Positions 63,778 through 64,000 of a DNA stretch of 64,000 nt are shown here, piece by piece; the stretch's first letter is position 1, and each line of letters begins with the position of its first letter. The stretch is from assembly GCF_964030935.1 (NCBI RefSeq), contig NZ_OZ034990.1, forward strand, positions 124,001-188,000, written 5' to 3'. This DNA is from Rickettsiella endosymbiont of Aleochara curtula (GTDB lineage: Bacteria; Pseudomonadota; Gammaproteobacteria; Diplorickettsiales; Diplorickettsiaceae). A program made the translations under genes and the position numbers. A model generated the notes under the pieces. That model saw only the letters and a program-made list of their open reading frames with translations. It was not told the origin of the DNA and did no database searches.

Positions 63778-64000
63778 AAGTCACGCCTTTATCCCTGCAC
63801 GGGAAGTCCTTTCGATTGTTTTGGACCGCAAGAGGAACTCAAAAAGGGATATTTGTCCAGTGAACAATGCCAAACTATGCTGTATTCTATCTTTAGAGAC
63901 GCTAATACTCGTGGCGTTAAGCAGTTATTAGTTATGCTCGAAAACATTCCGACATATGGGGAAGATAATATGAGTGTTGCTCAGAAACTTGAAGAACAAG
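63778..64000 (+). pseudogene. C-terminal part of Rpn/YhgA-type nuclease (transposase-like), truncated 5' end
   Basis: The frame is open from 63778 (after TGA) to the window edge; possible ATG starts are 63877 and 63970. The translated KKGYLSSEQCQTMLYSIF, VKQLLVMLENIPTYGED and MSVAQKLEEQ resemble the C-terminal end of Rpn-family PD-(D/E)XK nucleases, which continue as GxxxGxxxG-type repeats. The N-terminal nuclease domain (about 200 residues) is not present upstream, so the gene looks 5'-truncated at or near the hairpin repeat. It continues beyond the window. Confidence 0.45.

Larger units (their letters stand above)
63563..63876. other. 314-base stretch between genes
   Basis: Holds a terminator at 63640-63677, the right hairpin repeat at 63739-63769 and a short open frame upstream of the truncated Rpn-type gene. 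No other coding region. Confidence 0.6.

Overview
The window is a piece of an AT-rich gammaproteobacterial chromosome from an intracellular member of the Legionellales, closest in style to Rickettsiella, Diplorickettsia or Coxiella. The strongest evidence is a dotD-dotC-dotB cluster at 35.0-37.5 kb, part of a Dot/Icm type IVB secretion system. Supporting signs are several candidate host-acting proteins with no recognisable bacterial function, a DksA with a histone-H1-like extension, and dozens of dispersed palindromic repeats. No genus can be proven from this stretch alone. I saw no rRNA, tRNA, CRISPR array or intact insertion sequence.

Layout. 0-4.2 kb: pyruvate dehydrogenase operon (aceE 3' part, aceF, lpdA). 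4.3-6.6 kb: three accessory genes, two of them related membrane proteins with PPxY/PTAP-like tails. 6.6-13.1 kb: recG facing accB-accC-prmA-hemA. 13.2-17.8 kb: accessory block with two membrane proteins (one interrupted by TGA), a Bcr/CflA-type exporter and unknowns. 18.0-21.5 kb: an MCE-type lipid ABC transporter operon. 21.8-24.9 kb: a secreted Cys-containing protein, then prfA, a small membrane protein and prmC. 25.0-33.8 kb: the DksA fusion, pncB, a 1675-residue unknown protein and pncA. 34.0-39.4 kb: epmA-dotB-dotC-dotD and rsmD on the minus strand, ftsY on the plus strand. 39.5-41.9 kb: a metzincin-like protein. 42.1-43.7 kb: rubredoxin, hemJ and hemF. 43.8-50.0 kb: a tyrosine recombinase, a tandem pair of related membrane proteins, an SPFH protein and a GIY-YIG gene flanked by repeats. 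50.0-55.8 kb: pdxT, pdxS, an 881-residue coiled-coil protein and a DEAD-box helicase.

56.0-63.9 kb is a mobile or plasmid/prophage-like island. It holds twin hydrophobic peptides, Phd/RelE-type and Phd/VapC-type toxin-antitoxin pairs, an integrase with an excisionase-like partner, an HTH protein, two replication-type proteins, a zinc-ribbon protein, a crystallin-like coiled-coil protein and a truncated Rpn-type gene. A 27-base hairpin sequence occurs as a direct repeat near both ends.

Functionally, the core genes cover acetyl-CoA formation and its carboxylation, haem steps (hemA, hemJ, hemF), NAD salvage (pncA, pncB), de novo vitamin B6 synthesis (pdxS, pdxT), release-factor function and its methylation (prfA, prmC), and envelope lipid transport. 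The accessory genes sit between these core blocks, commonly next to the palindromic repeats. The type IVB system offers a plausible export route for the candidate host-acting proteins, but no export signal was demonstrated.
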